Counted from the first letter of the stretch, positions 8,914 to 18,952 are shown. The stretch: 64,000 nt of DNA from Chloroflexota bacterium (GCA_016223135.1 JACRPQ010000004.1:434001-498000); one strand, 5' to 3'. Program-made: numbers and translations. Notes: a model not told the origin generated them from the sequence alone.

Positions 8914-11010
8914 ATGACACTTTCTGAGAACCCCGATCGTACACGCGCATTACTAGAACTGCTCTTCCACGTCAGCCGTGAGCTTGCCACTGCTCTCGAT
9001 CTGCGGACGGTGCTTCAACGTGTGTTGTATGGCGCACTGCAAAACGTGGGCGGCGAGCGCTGCAGCATTGTGGTGCTGGACGATTCCGGCAAGGCGGTGG
9101 ATGCCACCATTGTATATGGCTCCGAGGTTCACGAGCATACCACCCAGCAGATGCGCGAAACGATGGAGCGCGGGCTGGCGGGCTGGGTCATTCAGAACCG
9201 CAAGGGCGTTTACATTCCCGATACTGCCAAAGACGCGCGCTGGCTGATGCGTCCCGACGACACCGACCGCATTGGCTCCAAGTCGGCGATTTGTGTTCCT
9301 CTGCTGGCGCGTGAAAAATTGGTGGGGGTGCTGACGCTGGTTCATACCACGCCCAATGCCTTTTCCATTGAACAATTTGACCTGATGCAAGCCATCGCCG
9401 ACCAGGCAGGCATTGCCGTGTTGAACGCGCGCTTATATACCGAAAGCCAGCGTCAGGCGCGGGTGATGACGGCGCTGGCGGAAGGCGCCGCTGCCATGAA
9501 CGCCTCCCTGCGCATGGACGAGGTGTATCAGCGCATCCTCATCCAAACCATGCAGGCGCTGCAGGTGGAGACGGTGGCTCTGGGTATAGTAGAAGACGAT
9601 AAAATCGTCTTTCGCGCGGCGGCAGGAAGGAACGAGAGCGCCATTCGCGGCAAGTCCATTCCGTTGGACAGGGGCGTCGTTGGCACAGTCACGCGCGAGG
9701 GGCGAGGGGTGGTGGTCGCAGACGTCAGACTGGAAGAAAATTTCGACGAGGCAGACCGCCTGGAGGGAGTCGAGATGCGGGCGATGGTCATCGCCCCCAT
9801 CCAAACCCAGGGACGCGTCATCGGCATTCTCGAAGCCATCAATCCGCTGGCTGGGGCGTTCGATCCCGACGCTCTGCTGGTGATGACCGGCATCGGCGGG
9901 CTGGCGGGGACGTCCATTCAGAACGCGCAGTTGTTCGAGCGTTTGCAAGCCGCGCATAAGCGTTACCGTGACCTGTTCGAGGAGAGTATTGATCCCATTG
10001 TCATTACCGATTGGGAGGGGCGCATCCTCGAAGCGAACCGTCAGGCAAGCCTGCTCAGCGGCTACACCCGCGAGGAATTGCAGACGATGAGCATTGACCA
10101 ATTGCACGAGGTCCATTGGAGCAAGACGGGCATGGAGTTCGAACTGTTGCGCGGCGATCGCATGATTTCGTATGAGTCCACGCTGCATAAGAGCGATGAG
10201 ACGCATATCCCCGCGGAGGTGCATGCCCGCCGCGTGGAATTTGACTCGACCGATTCCATTCAGTGGATTTTGCGCGACATTACGGAACGCAAGGAATTGG
10301 ACAACCTGCGCGAAGACCTGACCTCGATGATTTATCACGACCTGCGCTCGCCGCTGGCAAACATCATCTCCAGCCTGGATGTGATTGCCACGCTGGTGCC
10401 GGAAGAAGAACGCGCGACGGTTCTTTCCATTCTGAAAATTGCTGAGAACTCCACCGACCGCATCCAACGCCTGATCAGTTCCCTGCTCGATGTCAGCCGT
10501 CTGGAATCGGGGCAACCCGTTGCCGATCAAACGGCGGTGGATACGCTGGCGCTGGTGCGCAAAACGCTGGAGGATGTGGAGCCTGCCCTGCGAGGGCGCA
10601 AGCAGACTCTTGTTGAAAAACTGCCCGAGGCGCTCCCGCCGATTTGGGTGGATGAGGACATGGCGCGGCGGGTGTTGATCAATCTGATCGAAAACTCCAG
10701 CAAGTATTCGCCCTCCGAAAGTACAGTGGAAGTGGGCGCGCGCGCGGAGGGTGAGTGGGTGCATTTCTGGGTCAAAGACCAGGGCTCCGGCATTCCGCCC
10801 TCCGAACAGGATCACATTTTCGACAAGTTCACGCGCATCCGCGGCAAGGGCAAAATCGGCGGGTTGGGAATCGGGCTTGCCTTCTGCCGCCTGGCTGTGC
10901 AGGGACACGGCGGGCGCATCTGGGTGGAGAGCGACACCGGCAAAGGTTCCACCTTCCACTTTACTTTCCCGGTGGCAACGGAAGAACAACAGGCTTCGAA
11001 CGTAGAATAG
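8914..11010 (+). CDS. GAF-GAF-PAS sensor histidine kinase, no transmembrane segment
   Basis: About 698 residues from the ATG at 8914; a GTG at 8887 is an alternative start. Order: GAF at about 20-165, GAF at about 185-335, PAS at about 345-455 (DPIVITDWEGRILEAN), HisKA with the H-box IYHDLRSPLANIIS, and HATPase_c with an N-box (NLIENSSKYS) and glycine-rich boxes (DQGSGI, GGLGIGLAF). It is a cytosolic sensor that autophosphorylates on the H-box His. No response regulator is adjacent, so it is an orphan kinase. It ends before the AT-rich RHS island. Confidence 0.9.
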   Translation: MTLSENPDRTRALLELLFHVSRELATALDLRTVLQRVLYGALQNVGGERCSIVVLDDSGKAVDATIVYGSEVHEHTTQQMRETMERGLAGWVIQNRKGVYIPDTAKDARWLMRPDDTDRIGSKSAICVPLLAREKLVGVLTLVHTTPNAFSIEQFDLMQAIADQAGIAVLNARLYTESQRQARVMTALAEGAAAMNASLRMDEVYQRILIQTMQALQVETVALGIVEDDKIVFRAAAGRNESAIRGKSIPLDRGVVGTVTREGRGVVVADVRLEENFDEADRLEGVEMRAMVIAPIQTQGRVIGILEAINPLAGAFDPDALLVMTGIGGLAGTSIQNAQLFERLQAAHKRYRDLFEESIDPIVITDWEGRILEANRQASLLSGYTREELQTMSIDQLHEVHWSKTGMEFELLRGDRMISYESTLHKSDETHIPAEVHARRVEFDSTDSIQWILRDITERKELDNLREDLTSMIYHDLRSPLANIISSLDVIATLVPEEERATVLSILKIAENSTDRIQRLISSLLDVSRLESGQPVADQTAVDTLALVRKTLEDVEPALRGRKQTLVEKLPEALPPIWVDEDMARRVLINLIENSSKYSPSESTVEVGARAEGEWVHFWVKDQGSGIPPSEQDHIFDKFTRIRGKGKIGGLGIGLAFCRLAVQGHGGRIWVESDTGKGSTFHFTFPVATEEQQASNVE

Positions 11011-11072
11011 GAATTGTTTGCCTTTTGTACGGCGGCTCGACACTGAAACTGGATGTTACCGTTGAGGCGGGC

Positions 11073-11739
11073 TTATCCCTCCTGCGCCCCGCCAGGAACG
11101 ATGGTATCCGCCTGCGCGAACCTGTCCAAGGACGGGTCATACCATCTGGCGTTGTAGAACATCAAGCCGAAGCCTTCGGTGACGCCTGCCGTGGCGGGGT
11201 CGTCCATGTACGAATATTGCCCGGTGTAGGTGTGTTTTGTCAGTTCGTAGGCGGGGGTGGTGGAGAGGGACGCGGTCCATGCGTAGCGGACTTCACCCTC
11301 GCGTAGCACCCCCGAAGTGTAACGAAGGGGGCAGGGTTTGTCCCACAGGGATGCTTCGCAATATCTCATCTCAGAGACCTTCGCGCCGTCCGCGTCCGTC
11401 GTGAAAGACGTCGCCCCCAAATGATCGCCGAGCAAATACTCAACAGACATTGACTGTGGGATGGTGTACTTGCGCATTGCGATGCGAGTCGCTCCCGCGA
11501 AATAATACTTGGTGACTTGGGAACCTGTCAATTCGTAGTGCGTGCCGACAAGATAGGTCGTCGTTCCATTGATCGTGGACCTCACACGCGCTCCACTGCC
11601 ATCGTAGAGGAACGATGCAGCGAGTGAAAGTCCCGTCACGCTGACCAGTTGGTTCTCTGCATTGTAATTCAAGGTATAGGTCTGCCCGCCGATGACACGC
11701 GTGGTTTGGCTGCCGTTCTGATCATATATATGACAGCGT
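11073..11739 (-). pseudogene. RHS core fragment 1 (truncated, no tip)
   Basis: About 220 codons of RHS-repeat core (SFLYDGSGARVRS, GTTTYLVG, GDHLGATSFTTDADG, YNARWYDPSLDRFAQADT). It ends at GGAQEG and a stop, before the usual DPxG end of the core, so no toxin tip is present. It starts abruptly, one codon after the lipoprotein stop at 11740. At the RY/GEVR position it carries a small insertion of about 20 codons that recurs in other fragments. It is a remnant used or left by recombination, not a full RHS gene. Confidence 0.8.
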
Positions 11740-13020
11740 TTATCTTGCTAGGTCAAACTTGTAAATCCTGCTAAAAAATACCCCCCACAAATTGCCATCA
11801 TTGTCTTCAACAATAGGACTGCTCTCACTTGAAAGCAAGCACCATTCTCCCTTTGAAAAATTTAGTCGTACTAATCCTGGCCCCGAAAACCAGAAACTCT
11901 TGTCTGTAGCTTGATATACAAAGGATGGGTGTTGCCAAGAAAATTGTTGATGCGGAGAAACATAATCATTTACAAACACAGAGGAACGAATGATTCTGAA
12001 AAATATGGGCGGTTCCGACGAGAAATCAAGCCAGCCTATGTCGCTAATCCATAATTTTCCTTCACGATCAAAATATAATGCTCTAGTATCGATTTCGTTG
12101 TTGAGCATGTTGTCAGTTTTGTCATATTGCTGATAGAGTTCTTGGAAAGATTTAGTTTGCTTTGTATCAGCATCGAAGACATAAAGTTTTCCATCATCGG
12201 CAAGGAACCACAAATTCCCATTTGGGGCCATCTCAAGATTGGAAATCATTTTAACCGGTACTGGGTATTCTTCAACTATTTCTTCTGTAGCAGAAGAGAA
12301 GGCAAGAATGCCGGCCCCTTCCCCTTTTACAGCCAACCATAACATCCCCTGCTGATCAATTGCTATATCAGTTATGCCTGAATACTTTCCGTTATCCATT
12401 AGAAGCGGATTGTCAACAAACGAAAATATATCGGTCTTGGGATCATAATGACTCAGTAGAGACAAAGCCTCCTTAACTTCAAGACCTTTTAGTATCGTGT
12501 ATCCCCAAAGGATTCCATCTGGTGAAACAAATAGATCTAATGGATACGCATTCTTTCCATCTATTTGATTGTACAGCAATAGTTTGTTGGTCTCAGTTTC
12601 GTACCGATAGACACCTCTATCCTCGCTATCGCCGGTAGAAAACCAAATCGCATTTCTGTCATCTAGTGCTTGATATACAAGACTCCGAGCGCTCCTCTGA
12701 TGAATGTCTGCATAAGGTAACGCATTAGGCAAAACAAACTCTTCTGTCCATTCAGGAGGAGGTATAACCACGCGTGGAGAAACATCGAACGGTGCGGACT
12801 TTTGGGTGCCGACAGGATAGGCTAGATTAACCGGTGGTGAGGCGCACTCATTCGATGATAATTTGATTACTTCCGTGGCATTTGAAACCGTAGCAACCTC
12901 GTTATTATTTTCGACGAAAGGCTGTATCACTGTTGGACGAGAAACGTTGCGTTGAATTGGCAATATTGCGCACGCACTTATTGCCATAACCATAAATATA
13001 TAGACAGTACTTTTAGGCAT
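11740..13020 (-). CDS. Lipoprotein with beta-propeller (Vgb/two-component-propeller-like) repeats
   Basis: 426 residues from the ATG at 13020, which has a GAGG ribosome-binding site at 13029-13032. A type II signal peptide ends in the lipobox ISA|C near residue 17. After a low-complexity linker there are about six repeats with the propeller style NLWFLADDGKLYVFD, LWISDIGW and GNLWGVFFSRIYKFD. An upstream ATG at 13026 overlaps the stop of the preceding RHS-tip frame (TGATG). The gene is AT-rich. By position, directly after an RHS tip, it is a candidate immunity or accessory protein at the outer face of the membrane; this is inference. Confidence 0.8.
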   Translation of the reverse strand: MPKSTVYIFMVMAISACAILPIQRNVSRPTVIQPFVENNNEVATVSNATEVIKLSSNECASPPVNLAYPVGTQKSAPFDVSPRVVIPPPEWTEEFVLPNALPYADIHQRSARSLVYQALDDRNAIWFSTGDSEDRGVYRYETETNKLLLYNQIDGKNAYPLDLFVSPDGILWGYTILKGLEVKEALSLLSHYDPKTDIFSFVDNPLLMDNGKYSGITDIAIDQQGMLWLAVKGEGAGILAFSSATEEIVEEYPVPVKMISNLEMAPNGNLWFLADDGKLYVFDADTKQTKSFQELYQQYDKTDNMLNNEIDTRALYFDREGKLWISDIGWLDFSSEPPIFFRIIRSSVFVNDYVSPHQQFSWQHPSFVYQATDKSFWFSGPGLVRLNFSKGEWCLLSSESSPIVEDNDGNLWGVFFSRIYKFDLAR

Positions 13021-13025
13021 GCTCA

Positions 13026-13745
13026 TCACCTCGTCAAAAAATTATAAATTTCATGTTGAATCGGACTATCATAAGGGATGGATAAATGACTTCCCGGAAC
13101 CACAAAGTTGGTCTTATAGTTGGGAAAAGTAGATAGCTCAGGTACGTAAACAGACAAGGTAGTTGTGTCGCCACTTGGTGAAGGCGGATCGATTACTAGA
13201 ACATCGCCGGGTTGATTCTTAACTATATTTTCCAATATTTTCGTCTGTTTCTCTGTATCATATGGAGAGCTTGCTCAAAATCTAGGATCAACGACAACTG
13301 TCGAATCAAATATATCGCCCGCTCCTTGCTCATTTGCAATGTCATTGGCAATAATCGCTAAATCCCCGCCAGCGCTATAACCGACAATGTGTACTTCGCC
13401 ATTCATCGCCACGCCGATTACTGAGTCAGTTCGTAGGCGGGGATGGTGGAGAGTCCTGCCGTCCACCACGAACGGACTTCGCCCTCGCGTAGCACCCCCG
13501 AAGTGTAACGAAGGGGGCAGGGTTTGTCTCTCAACTCTGAGACGACATTCCCGTTGGCATCGGTCATGAGACTGGTGGAGCCGAGGCTTGCCCTGAGCGA
13601 CGACAAAGGATGGACGTCAAAGCGGTGAGTTGAGTTTGTCGAAACCACGTGATAGAGTGTACCATTGACTCACACATCGTCCCGATGTTCTTCGGGATTG
13701 TTCCGCGTCACTGTGTCGCCAGCAGGATATTTTAGTGACAGTCTC
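13026..13745 (-). pseudogene. RHS core fragment 2 with lipase-like C-terminal tip, frameshifted and with in-frame TGA
   Basis: The RHS core part (GSTSLMTDANGNVVSELR ... WWTAGLSTIPAYELTQ) runs from about 13660 to 13418 and then leaves frame. The tip continues in another frame: EVHIVGYSAGGDLAII with a GxSxG nucleophile elbow (13366-13383), then VVVDPRF, an in-frame TGA at 13275-13277, and 82 further in-frame codons ending NFLTR at 13026. The hydrolase motif suggests a lipase or esterase-type toxin. The tip's end overlaps the lipoprotein start. The core/tip frame break and the stop argue for decay. Confidence 0.65.
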
Positions 13746-13787
13746 ATAAATATTACGCCACCAAATGAGACCAAACAACCCTGCTTT

Positions 13788-14102
13788 CTATTTTGTGATT
13801 AATGAGAGTAGCCTCATGCCAAAATACCAGTACTCAATGAGAAGGATTGAAAACGCATGAAGGAGAATGTTCGCCCAGACAGATTGAAATTTGGGTTTAG
13901 ATTTAAGTAACCAGAAAAGCAAGCCTAAGCCGCAAAGCAAAGACATTATCCCGGTTAGCCTTATTATCAGAAGTATCTGATATGAAAACAGTACGTTTAA
14001 ATTAGCGATGTAAGAGACTAAATAAAGAAGCAGTAGAAATGCTAAATTCGTGATGCCTATTACGACCGCAGTTCTATGCGATTCCGATAAATCAGGTTTC
14101 AT
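13788..14102 (-). CDS. Small three-helix membrane protein (candidate immunity protein)
   Basis: 104 residues from the ATG at 14102, with about three transmembrane helices (VVIGITNLAFLLLLYLVSYI, LIIRLTGIMSLLCGLGLLF, ANILLHAFSILLIEYWYF). It is AT-rich and unrelated to its neighbours. It directly follows the RHS tip at 14202-14645, the place where RHS immunity genes sit. Membrane immunity proteins usually guard against pore-forming or membrane-acting toxins. There is no homology to confirm this. Confidence 0.6.
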   Translation of the reverse strand: MKPDLSESHRTAVVIGITNLAFLLLLYLVSYIANLNVLFSYQILLIIRLTGIMSLLCGLGLLFWLLKSKPKFQSVWANILLHAFSILLIEYWYFGMRLLSLITK

Positions 14103-14201
14103 TGTTGCAATCTCCAAAAGTCGGTTATGGCATAAAAGGCTGAATGTATGGGACGATCGTGTCATTGTACTGAAGATATAACTATTATACCTTCCTGACC
14201 C

Positions 14202-14817
14202 TCAATTGCTATATAGGCGCCTTCCATCCATCTGATTGAAGATTACAATTGTCAAATCACTACTACCATTTCCCAAAGCGTCATTTCCGACATCCCTGAA
14301 GTAACTGGAGACTGTTTGTAAATCTGCATATTGAGATTGAGTGAGATCATTGGCTATTCCGTTGGCAACAAAATCAGATGCAATTATAAGGACAGCAACC
14401 GCTAATCCACCCGGCGCGGCAAGATCCTCGTTGATATTATCCGAGATTCAAATCAACTCATTAGGAGTCAAAGTTAAAGTCACGATATCTGGAATCCCAT
14501 TCAATGTTATGACGCCGCTGCTACTTGAATTTCCGCCGCTAATAGTAATTGGAAAGGTAGGGAATGGGCTGTCACAATCTTGTCCCTGATAGTCGCATTC
14601 ATCATCAATCGGTGAACCACGTCGGCGCGGTGTTGACGTAGGCATAGCGGTCCAGTCCCTGCGCCCCGCCAGGGATGATAGTATCCGCCTGTGCGAACCT
14701 GTCTGGCAACGGATCGTAGTAGCCTGACTGGTAGAAATACAGCCCCGACTTCGTTTGCTCGCGCTGGCAGTAAGCTGCTACTGAGTCAATTGCTAGGCAG
14801 GGGGAAGACAGAATAAT
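14202..14817 (-). pseudogene. RHS core fragment 3 with frameshifted tip and in-frame TGA
   Basis: Core residues LYFYQSGYYDPLPDRFAQAD and LDRYAYVNTAPTWFTD run to a TGA just where DPSG is expected. The tip goes on in a shifted frame (DDECDYQGQDCDSPFP ... TLTPNELI), meets an in-frame TGA at 14448-14450, and continues without a stop for 81 more codons (ISDNINEDLAAPGG ... QMDGRRLYSN) to 14202. The composition is uniform across the stop. No toxin family is recognised. It starts directly after the stop of the lipoprotein at 14818. Confidence 0.6.
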
Positions 14818-16128
14818 CTATTGCCTGAGTGGATCAAACCAGCCATAAACATCCGCAATCCAACCTGTTTCCTTGTTTGGTAGTTCTATACGCCACCAGT
14901 AATATCCATCAGATTCAATTGGACCATCAAGCACTTTAATTTTGTCATTCTCGTTCAATTTTAGAATTATCTGTGCAGAAAGAGATGCGGTTTGGCGAAC
15001 ATTAAGATTGGCGCCAGCGGCAGTTATTAAATATTCGCGCCCGACTTCAAGCGATGGAACTGGAGAAACTGCAAGAAATAGGGGAAAACCCTCTTGTCCT
15101 TCCCAAATTTGGCGGACGTCAAAATCGATGACGCTTACCCTAAAAACCCCCCAATTTCTTAAAGTCGCTGCATCGCCTATATAGTTCTTTCCAATAAAAA
15201 TAATACTATTGTCTTTTAACCATAGTGGGTTTGACTTGCACATTTGCGCATTGATAGAGATTGGTTCTATTGAATTCTCAAAGATATCAAAAACATAAAG
15301 ACCTCCACATTTTTGAGGAGAAGAGAAAACAAGTTTTTTTCCATCGGGCGACCAAGAAAACTGAGAAACAGCAACCTGCATTTCAAAGGTCTGCTTGCGA
15401 TTACTCCCATTGGCATCCATTATCCATAAATAACCCGGCGATGCCCTGTCCTCCCGATAGATAAAAGCTATTTGTTTCCCATCTGGTGACCAGACTGGGT
15501 TGCTTTCCAATCCAGAAGTATGAGTAAGCTTTTGAAAGCTACCATCAGATAATTTCAAATTGACGATATCGGCATTTTCTGCATCTTCAACATATGTTAT
15601 GTAATTTTCATTTGGAGACCACACAACATCGATTGCAGGGATAATGAAACTCGATAAGCGTTTCAACTTGCCTGTATATATGTTGATAAGGAAAAGATTC
15701 GACACATCCGAAATATCTTTATAAGCAGAATAAACAAGCTGCTGGCCTTCGGGTGACCAAGATATTGAGTTGCAAAACAGAGCATCCAAGTCGGCTTCGG
15801 AATTTAACTTTTGATTGTTTCCTAGCAAAACAACCTTACAATTAGAAGTGGCGTCAGAATTTACGCCAGCAAGTAATAATGCTATTTTATTAGGAGGTAG
15901 TTCGGCAAAATTATCGGCTTCTGTTGAAGTAGGAGTTATTGATAATGGTGAAGATAAGGGCAAAATGCTTTCTGGCGTATTTGATAGATGCTTTGTTAAC
16001 GTTGAAATAGGTGTAAGCAAAACAGTTGGTTCGTTTGTCTTTTTCATAACACTCGAACAACCTGTAAAAAAGAACAGAAAGGTCACTATTACCGATGTAA
16101 AACAGATTTGTAAGGAGTTTAGTCTCAT
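14818..16128 (-). CDS. TolB-like beta-propeller lipoprotein with C-terminal SH3b domain
   Basis: 436 residues from the ATG at 16128. The signal peptide ends at a lipobox (FFTG|C). Residues from about 85 to 350 hold PD40/TolB-type repeats, each with WSPDG or a close variant (SISWSPEGQQLVYSA, NPVWSPDGKQIAFIY, QFSWSPDGKKLVFSS). The last 80 residues form a bacterial SH3-like domain (AGANLNVRQTASLSAQII ... WWRIELPNKETGWIA). It probably sits on the cell surface and may bind wall peptide or protein. It follows RHS fragment 4 by 27 bases, repeating the tip-then-propeller-lipoprotein layout. Confidence 0.82.
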   Translation of the reverse strand: MRLNSLQICFTSVIVTFLFFFTGCSSVMKKTNEPTVLLTPISTLTKHLSNTPESILPLSSPLSITPTSTEADNFAELPPNKIALLLAGVNSDATSNCKVVLLGNNQKLNSEADLDALFCNSISWSPEGQQLVYSAYKDISDVSNLFLINIYTGKLKRLSSFIIPAIDVVWSPNENYITYVEDAENADIVNLKLSDGSFQKLTHTSGLESNPVWSPDGKQIAFIYREDRASPGYLWIMDANGSNRKQTFEMQVAVSQFSWSPDGKKLVFSSPQKCGGLYVFDIFENSIEPISINAQMCKSNPLWLKDNSIIFIGKNYIGDAATLRNWGVFRVSVIDFDVRQIWEGQEGFPLFLAVSPVPSLEVGREYLITAAGANLNVRQTASLSAQIILKLNENDKIKVLDGPIESDGYYWWRIELPNKETGWIADVYGWFDPLRQ

Positions 16129-16155
16129 AGTATTTTCCAATCTAAATCATCCTAT

Positions 16156-16596
16156 TTATCTTGCGTTTTGCTCAAGAGCGATGTCACCAGATAGATTGCC
16201 ATTCCCAATAAGAATTGAAGAAACATTTGTATGAAACAACTGAGATGTAAAAGTGTTTTGAGCGATAGATGTGGCAAGATTAACATTTACAGCCGTTGCA
16301 CTCCCGCCAGGGATGATGATAATATCCGCCTGCGCGAACCTGCCCGGGGACGGGTCGTAGTAGCCTGACTGGTAGAAATACAGCCCCGACTCCGCTTGCT
16401 TGCGCTGGCGGTGAACTGCTACTGAGTCAGTTCGTAGGCGGGGGGGCGAGAGTCGTGCCGTCCACCACAAACGGACTTCGCCCCAGGGGTTGTAACGTAG
16501 TTTGGAAGTCTTCGCGCCGTTGGCGCCGGTGGTGATAGACGTTGACTCCAAATGGTCGCCGAGCAGGTGTTCCATCGTCATGTTCTGCGGGATGAT
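16156..16596 (-). pseudogene. RHS core fragment 4 with a short tip
   Basis: The core is recognisable (EHLLGDHLESTSITTGANG, KLRYNPWGEVRLWWTA, SGLYFYQSGYYDPSPGRFAQAD). This copy keeps the undisturbed RYNPWGEVR sequence that other copies have interrupted. A stretch in the middle (RLRTDSVAVHRQRKQ) is out of the usual frame. After GGS the tip is only about 45 residues (NVNLATSIAQNTFTSQLF ... ALEQNAR). It begins at the stop of the 89-residue membrane protein, and the propeller lipoprotein follows. Probably non-functional. Confidence 0.65.
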
Positions 16597-16866
16597 CTAT
16601 CCTGCAAGCTTAGACTTAATAGTTTCAATCTTTTTATCAAGCAATCTTTTAGTCCAGACCAAAACAAGAAAAACAACCAAGGCAGTAAAGTTTATTGTAT
16701 TGGTGGATGCATCCCATTCAAATTTCTTATTTTTTAGGCAGATAATTATCCAAGCAAGCCCTGTCAGAGGTCCGTACAAGAATGAAAAAGAAAGAGCTAT
16801 CGCATGCAAAATTTTTATAGCAATGAGTGATTGTAATTGCTCTATTAATTCGCTCTTATTCTCCAT
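16597..16866 (-). CDS. Small two-helix membrane protein (candidate immunity protein)
   Basis: 89 residues from the ATG at 16866, which has a GGAG site about 10 bases upstream (16877-16880). Two transmembrane helices (about residues 18-42 and 57-77) are flanked by charged ends (MENKSELIEQ and RLLDKKIETIKSKL). It lies 38 bases after the RHS tip ending at 16905, the usual immunity position. The longer upstream frame overlaps the tip and is not likely translated. Function is inferred from position only. Confidence 0.6.
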   Translation of the reverse strand: MENKSELIEQLQSLIAIKILHAIALSFSFLYGPLTGLAWIIICLKNKKFEWDASTNTINFTALVVFLVLVWTKRLLDKKIETIKSKLAG

Positions 16867-16904
16867 AGGTTTATATCTCCAATTTAATATGTGAATTCCC
16901 AGAA

Positions 16905-17929
16905 CTATGGAGTTTGGAGTATGAGGGAATCCAGATGAGAAGAGAAGAATTGAGGCATAGGAACCGTTGGTGAAGAATTTACATAGCTCACTTGTAGCGA
17001 CCATTTTAATCTTAAGTGACCGTTGTTCAAATATAAGATGGCACTTAATCCCCATGTTGCTTGTCCAATAACTGGAATCCATGCAGGTTTAGTCACAAAT
17101 TGTATAATGGCCCCAACAATTATTTGGACAACATCCATATTCTCACTGGTATTAAGAGTGGAGTAAGGTTGAGGTGATCCGTATGTCACAACACAAAATG
17201 TACCAGTGTCAACGAGATATCCTTGACTATAGTCATACTGAGGCTGCGACCAGTAGGGCAGAACACTATATATTGTTCTTCCGCCGTATTCTAGTGAACT
17301 CGTATGAATGGGCAGTCCGTTCCGCTCTAATATATAGGGTCTCTTGCCCTGATATTCATACAAGTCATACCCCGCGTCACTTTTAAAGCAGAACGTACCA
17401 GTATCGTAAAAGATAAATGTACCTTCTCCTAAAAATGATGTTGGCGCATGTAAATCGTCCCCAATCTCAGTGACGAGCAATATTGACCAAAACAACTTGT
17501 CCTTTTGCCAAGCATTCAAGAATTTCTCCTAATTATTGCCATAATTATTCTTCAAGCATTTTTTTTTGTTTCATCCGCACTAAAATGCCCGCTGGGATCG
17601 GTAAATCGCGTCGGCGCGGTGTTGACATCGGCATACCGATCCAGCCCCTGCACCCCGCCAGGGACGATGGTGTCCGCCTGCGTGAAGCGTCCCAGCGACG
17701 GGTCGTACCATCTTGCGTTGTAATCCATCAAGCTGAATCCCTCCACCCCGCTGGTGGACGGGTCGTCCATGTAGGATCTTTGTCCTGTGAAGGTGTAATC
17801 CGCCAGTTTATACGCAGGCGTGGTGGATTGACCCGCTGTCCAGGAATAGCGAATCTCTCCCCACGGCTTGTCCCTACGGGATGCTTCGCGATAGGTGAAT
17901 GAGGTGACAAACTGTCCGCCAGGAATCAT
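16905..17929 (-). pseudogene. RHS core fragment 5 with tip, poly-A frameshift and in-frame TAG
   Basis: The core ends normally (LDRYADVNTAPTRFTDPSGHFSADETK) and then hits a run of nine A's (about 17560-17570). A one-base slip there restores KKCLKNNYGNN, a TAG, then EKFLNAWQKDKL and a further 200 codons ending SLILQTP at 16905. The 204-residue tip has no recognised family; it contains an internal hydrophobic region (VVQIIVGAIIQFVTKPAWIP). The core also holds a small insertion (REASRRDK) before PWGEIRY. One frameshift plus one nonsense codon indicates a dead tip. Confidence 0.65.
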
Positions 17930-17936
17930 TAACTAA

Positions 17937-18941
17937 TTAATCCGGCAAATCAACTATATAAAGTATGTTCTGCCTGTCTGGATTTTGTAACCCGATATAA
18001 GCAAAAGCTATAGATTTTCCATTAGGTGAAAAATCAAAGGTTGCCAACCCGTTCACAATTCTAGTTACAGTCAGATTTTCTGGCATATCCAAGTTGCTGA
18101 CAAGCCAGACCCCTTCTACGCCTTTATATTCTCCTGAAAATGCCAGAACGCTACCATCTGGCGACCATTTTAGTTCGGCGGGGTGAATTACATTGAGAGG
18201 AAGTTCTTCCGTGATTTTTGAACTGGGGTAATATAAATACAGTTGCCAAGGATAATCTATTTGATTTTCAGTTTGATACCAATGTTTTATTGGGTCACCA
18301 CTCCCAGGGTATGGTTTTGTCGCAAAGAATGCGACTAGATTTTCTTTTGACCACGCGGGAAAATCCGCGCGGAGGAATTCCGGCGTAATACTATTCACTT
18401 TATTATCATTGAGTAAGTATAGTTCTGATTTTATCAAAGGGCTTTGAACATCAACAAGAAGCAACTCGTTCATATCTGGGGAATATGAAAATCTGTCTAG
18501 CGATATATCGCTAGATGTTTTAATAAAAATATCTGACTCTGATGATGTTACAACATCTACGCTCTTGATTGATATAGAACTGAGATCTGGGATTTCAAAT
18601 ATATACCCAGCATGTTGATTTGGGAGTAGTTGTAAGTCTCTGATTATATATGATTTGCACTCATCACCAAATGGTAAAGGCAATTGTTGCAATTGTCTTG
18701 TCTTCAGATCAAATATATTTATCGATTGTTGGCTACACATTCTTTGATTTTCAAATAAACTACCTTTGTCAATATTAACAACCAATGCCGTTTCACCCGC
18801 CCAGGCAATACCTCTATATTTTCCTTCGCGCAATTGACTTATTTCTTTTGCAGGTAAATCATTGCTTAAATCAACAAAACCAGATTTACAGCTTATCAAC
18901 ACTATACTTACCATGCCCAAAACAAGACTTTTTTTCCACAT
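17937..18941 (-). CDS. TolB-like beta-propeller lipoprotein
   Basis: 334 residues from the ATG at 18941. A basic-hydrophobic signal ends at the lipobox LIS|C (residue 18). The mature part shows PD40-type blades (RFSYSPDMNELLLVD, ELKWSPDGSVLAFSG, TFDFSPNGKSIAFAY). It follows the RHS tip ending at 18953 by 11 bases and abuts the next RHS fragment. It is the third propeller lipoprotein of the array and is not closely similar to the other two beyond blade style. Role as immunity, decoy or accessory factor is inferred. Confidence 0.8.
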   Translation of the reverse strand: MWKKSLVLGMVSIVLISCKSGFVDLSNDLPAKEISQLREGKYRGIAWAGETALVVNIDKGSLFENQRMCSQQSINIFDLKTRQLQQLPLPFGDECKSYIIRDLQLLPNQHAGYIFEIPDLSSISIKSVDVVTSSESDIFIKTSSDISLDRFSYSPDMNELLLVDVQSPLIKSELYLLNDNKVNSITPEFLRADFPAWSKENLVAFFATKPYPGSGDPIKHWYQTENQIDYPWQLYLYYPSSKITEELPLNVIHPAELKWSPDGSVLAFSGEYKGVEGVWLVSNLDMPENLTVTRIVNGLATFDFSPNGKSIAFAYIGLQNPDRQNILYIVDLPD

Positions 18942-18952
18942 ATACAAAATTC

